Below, piece after piece: positions 62,503 to 64,000 of a stretch of 64,000 nt of DNA (within the stretch, counting starts at the first letter, position 1; each line of letters opens with the position of its first letter). Source of the stretch: Sphingobacteriaceae bacterium (GTDB lineage Bacteria; Bacteroidota; Bacteroidia; Sphingobacteriales; Sphingobacteriaceae); assembly GCA_017745075.1 (NCBI GenBank), contig JAGIAD010000008.1, forward strand, positions 124,001 through 188,000. Reading direction: 5' to 3'. The position numbers and the translations under genes are program-made. The notes beneath the pieces are model-generated. The model was not told where the DNA came from and did no database searches. It worked only from the letters and a program-made list of their open reading frames with translations.

Positions 62503-62556
62503 TTTTTTATCCGATATTTTAATGGGCTTAATATGTTCAAATTTTCACGGAAATAA

Positions 62557-62597
62557 AAATTATTATTAATTGTCGTTTTGACAATTAATAATAATTT
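62557..62597. promoter_or_regulatory. Perfect 18-bp inverted repeat, likely operator of the Nudix regulator
   Basis: The arms AAATTATTATTAATTGTC (62557-62574) and GACAATTAATAATAATTT (62580-62597) are exact reverse complements around GTTTT. It lies between the divergent regulator and galT genes, 54 bp from the regulator start and 67 bp from galT. It overlaps the TTTG box of the galT promoter. Binding by the regulator is inferred. Confidence 0.8.
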
Positions 62598-62606
62598 CAT
62601 AATTTG
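62577..62606 (+). promoter_or_regulatory. Possible galT promoter (Bacteroidota-type)
   Basis: TTTG at 62577-62580 and TAATTTG at 62600-62606 are separated by 19 bp, close to the Bacteroidota pattern TTTG-N19-TAnnTTTG with one base fewer in the -7 box. The upstream box lies inside the palindrome, so a bound regulator would block or recruit polymerase. Confidence 0.5.
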
Positions 62607-62664
62607 CCGACCTAGATAGATTAAGCCAAATGCTTTCTTTTCTAACCAATTTGAAAAATTTAAA

Positions 62665-63726
62665 ATGAACCAAACATTCGAACTCGATAGTAATCCACAC
62701 ACCCGGTTAAATGTATTAACCGGCGAATGGGTTTTAGTTTCTCCACACCGTACCAAAAGGCCTTGGCAGGGTAAGGTAGAAGATGTAACGCCTGATAACC
62801 GTCCGGAATATGACGCAAAATGTTATTTATGTCCGGGTAATAGCAGGGCAGATGGCGATAGTAACCCTAATTATACCGAAAGTTTTGTCTTTAACAATGA
62901 TTTTGCCGCGCTGCTGGAAGATACGCCAGCCGGCGAAATGAATGAAGATGATTTACTGGTAGCCAATAATCAGCGAGGGCTCTGCAAGGTAATCAGTTTT
63001 AGTCCTAAACACAACCTTACACTTCCCGAAATGAGTGTTGAGGCCATAACTGCCGTAGTAAATGTGTGGCAGGATGAGTTTAATAGCCTTGCCGAAAATA
63101 ACTGGATCAAATACATTCAGATTTTCGAAAACAAAGGCGAAATAATGGGCTGCAGCAACCCGCATCCCCACGGACAGATCTGGTCGCAGAGCGATATCCC
63201 TTTAGAAATTGCAAAGGAAACCGAACGTCAGAAAACTTACTACGCCATTCATAGAAGAAGTTTGCTCGGCGATTACTTAAAACTGGAGCAAAAGAAAAAC
63301 GAGCGTATTATATTTGAAAATGATCATTTTGCTGTATTAGTACCTTTTTGGGCAGTTTGGCCATACGAAACCATGATTATCAGCAAGCGACATGTAAATA
63401 GCATAAAATTGTTTACCGAAGCGGAGAAGAAATCGCTGGCAGAAGCCATTAAGATACTCACAACCAAATACGATAACCTGTTCGAAACCTCTTTCCCTTA
63501 CTCAGCAGGCATGCACCAGGCGCCTGTAAACAATGGTTATTATCCTGAATGGCACTGGCACATGCATTTTTATCCGCCATTGCTGCGCTCAGCATCAGTT
63601 AAAAAATTTATGGTAGGTTACGAAATGCTGGCCAACCCTCAGCGCGATATTACCCCTGAATTTGCGGCAAACCGATTGAAAGAAATATCTACTATACACT
63701 ATAAAACCAGCAAGGCTGAAGGCTAA
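62665..63726 (+). CDS. galT: UDP-glucose--hexose-1-phosphate uridylyltransferase
   Basis: The 353-residue protein matches GalT: RLNVLTGEWVLVSPHRTKRPWQG at the start, KCYLCPGN with a zinc-binding Cys pair, and the catalytic HxH in SNPHPHGQIWSQSD, which carries uridylate. A second conserved block WHWHMHFYPPLLRS is near the end. It converts galactose-1-phosphate and UDP-glucose to UDP-galactose and glucose-1-phosphate in the Leloir pathway. It is first in an operon with galK (12 bp downstream) and divergent from the Nudix-type regulator. The nearby galactan-degrading locus would supply galactose. Confidence 0.97.
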   Translation: MNQTFELDSNPHTRLNVLTGEWVLVSPHRTKRPWQGKVEDVTPDNRPEYDAKCYLCPGNSRADGDSNPNYTESFVFNNDFAALLEDTPAGEMNEDDLLVANNQRGLCKVISFSPKHNLTLPEMSVEAITAVVNVWQDEFNSLAENNWIKYIQIFENKGEIMGCSNPHPHGQIWSQSDIPLEIAKETERQKTYYAIHRRSLLGDYLKLEQKKNERIIFENDHFAVLVPFWAVWPYETMIISKRHVNSIKLFTEAEKKSLAEAIKILTTKYDNLFETSFPYSAGMHQAPVNNGYYPEWHWHMHFYPPLLRSASVKKFMVGYEMLANPQRDITPEFAANRLKEISTIHYKTSKAEG

Positions 63727-63738
63727 AGATTATTAATA

Positions 63739-64000
63739 ATGGACGCACAACACTTAAAAAGTACCTTTAAAAGACTGTTCAACACCGAACCTATTTTGGT
63801 CCGTTCGCCGGGAAGAATCAATATTATTGGCGAACATACCGATTATAATGGAGGTTTTGTAATGCCTGCTGCTATCGATAAAGCCATCTATGTAGCCATA
63901 TCAAAGAGAGAAGATGATGAAATTCATTTATTTTCCGAAAGTTACCAGCAGTTTGATATTTCGTCGGTAAAAAACTTAAAGAAATCTGAAAATAGCTGGG
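63739..64000 (+). CDS. galK: Galactokinase, N-terminal part (cut by window edge)
   Basis: From the ATG at 63739 the frame encodes at least 87 residues, including the galactokinase signature VRSPGRINIIGEHTDYNGGF (residues 21-40). It phosphorylates galactose at C1, giving the GalT substrate. It starts 12 bp after galT, so the two are co-transcribed. The remainder lies beyond the window. Confidence 0.96.
   Translation, partial: MDAQHLKSTFKRLFNTEPILVRSPGRINIIGEHTDYNGGFVMPAAIDKAIYVAISKREDDEIHLFSESYQQFDISSVKNLKKSENSW

Overview
The window looks like a chromosomal segment of a Bacteroidota bacterium, most likely a Pedobacter-type member of the Sphingobacteriaceae. The signs are two SusC/SusD outer-membrane uptake loci, a hybrid two-component system, FecI/FecR regulation, many Sec or lipoprotein signals with few Shine-Dalgarno sequences, and a TTTG-N19-TAnTTTG-like promoter. 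The genus is inferred from gene content and cannot be proven here.

Layout. 1-12 kb: the N-terminal part of a PIF1-like helicase, a tRNA with CAT anticodon, a CPBP membrane protease divergent from an XRE regulator, then a leftward locus of ECF sigma, FecR anti-sigma, STN-type SusC, SusD and a TlpA-like thioredoxin protein, followed by a flavodoxin-fold oxidoreductase divergent from an HxlR regulator. 13-17.8 kb: a GH109-like oxidoreductase/glycosidase, an N-acetylhexosamine-kinase-like protein and a GH89 alpha-N-acetylglucosaminidase, together suited to amino-sugar glycan use. 17.8-20 kb: GtrA, a CDP-alcohol phosphatidyltransferase and a PhyH oxygenase. 20.2-21.4 kb: a gene-free array of long repeats bracketed by inverted hairpins. 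21.4-27 kb: an SDR, a siderophore-type TonB receptor with a PepSY membrane protein, an SRPBCC protein and a Cys-type SelW-like protein.

27-36.5 kb is an AT-rich accessory island. It consists of short C-terminal toxin-like pieces, each followed by one or more immunity-like genes and separated by GC-rich REP palindromes and units of REP-associated tyrosine transposase (RAYT): one intact, two broken copies and two remnants. Its most striking cassette, at 35.15-36.37 kb, is a deaminase-type toxin tip (HAE...CxxC), a YwqK/MORN-like antitoxin and a short endonuclease V homologue, an enzyme family that acts on deaminated bases. I think this is the best candidate for an under-described system.

36.7-61 kb is a polysaccharide utilisation locus: a hybrid two-component regulator, a BNR-propeller protein (possible lyase), double-domain GH43, GH105, DUF2264, a GH43_24-like exo-galactanase, GH35, two SusC/SusD pairs and a GH16 lipoprotein. 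The set fits type II arabinogalactan or arabinogalactan-protein breakdown. 61-64 kb: an OmpA lipoprotein, then a Nudix/NrtR-type regulator with a degenerate Nudix box divergent from galT-galK. A perfect 18-bp inverted repeat overlaps the likely galT promoter, so galactose released by the locus would feed into a locally regulated Leloir pathway.
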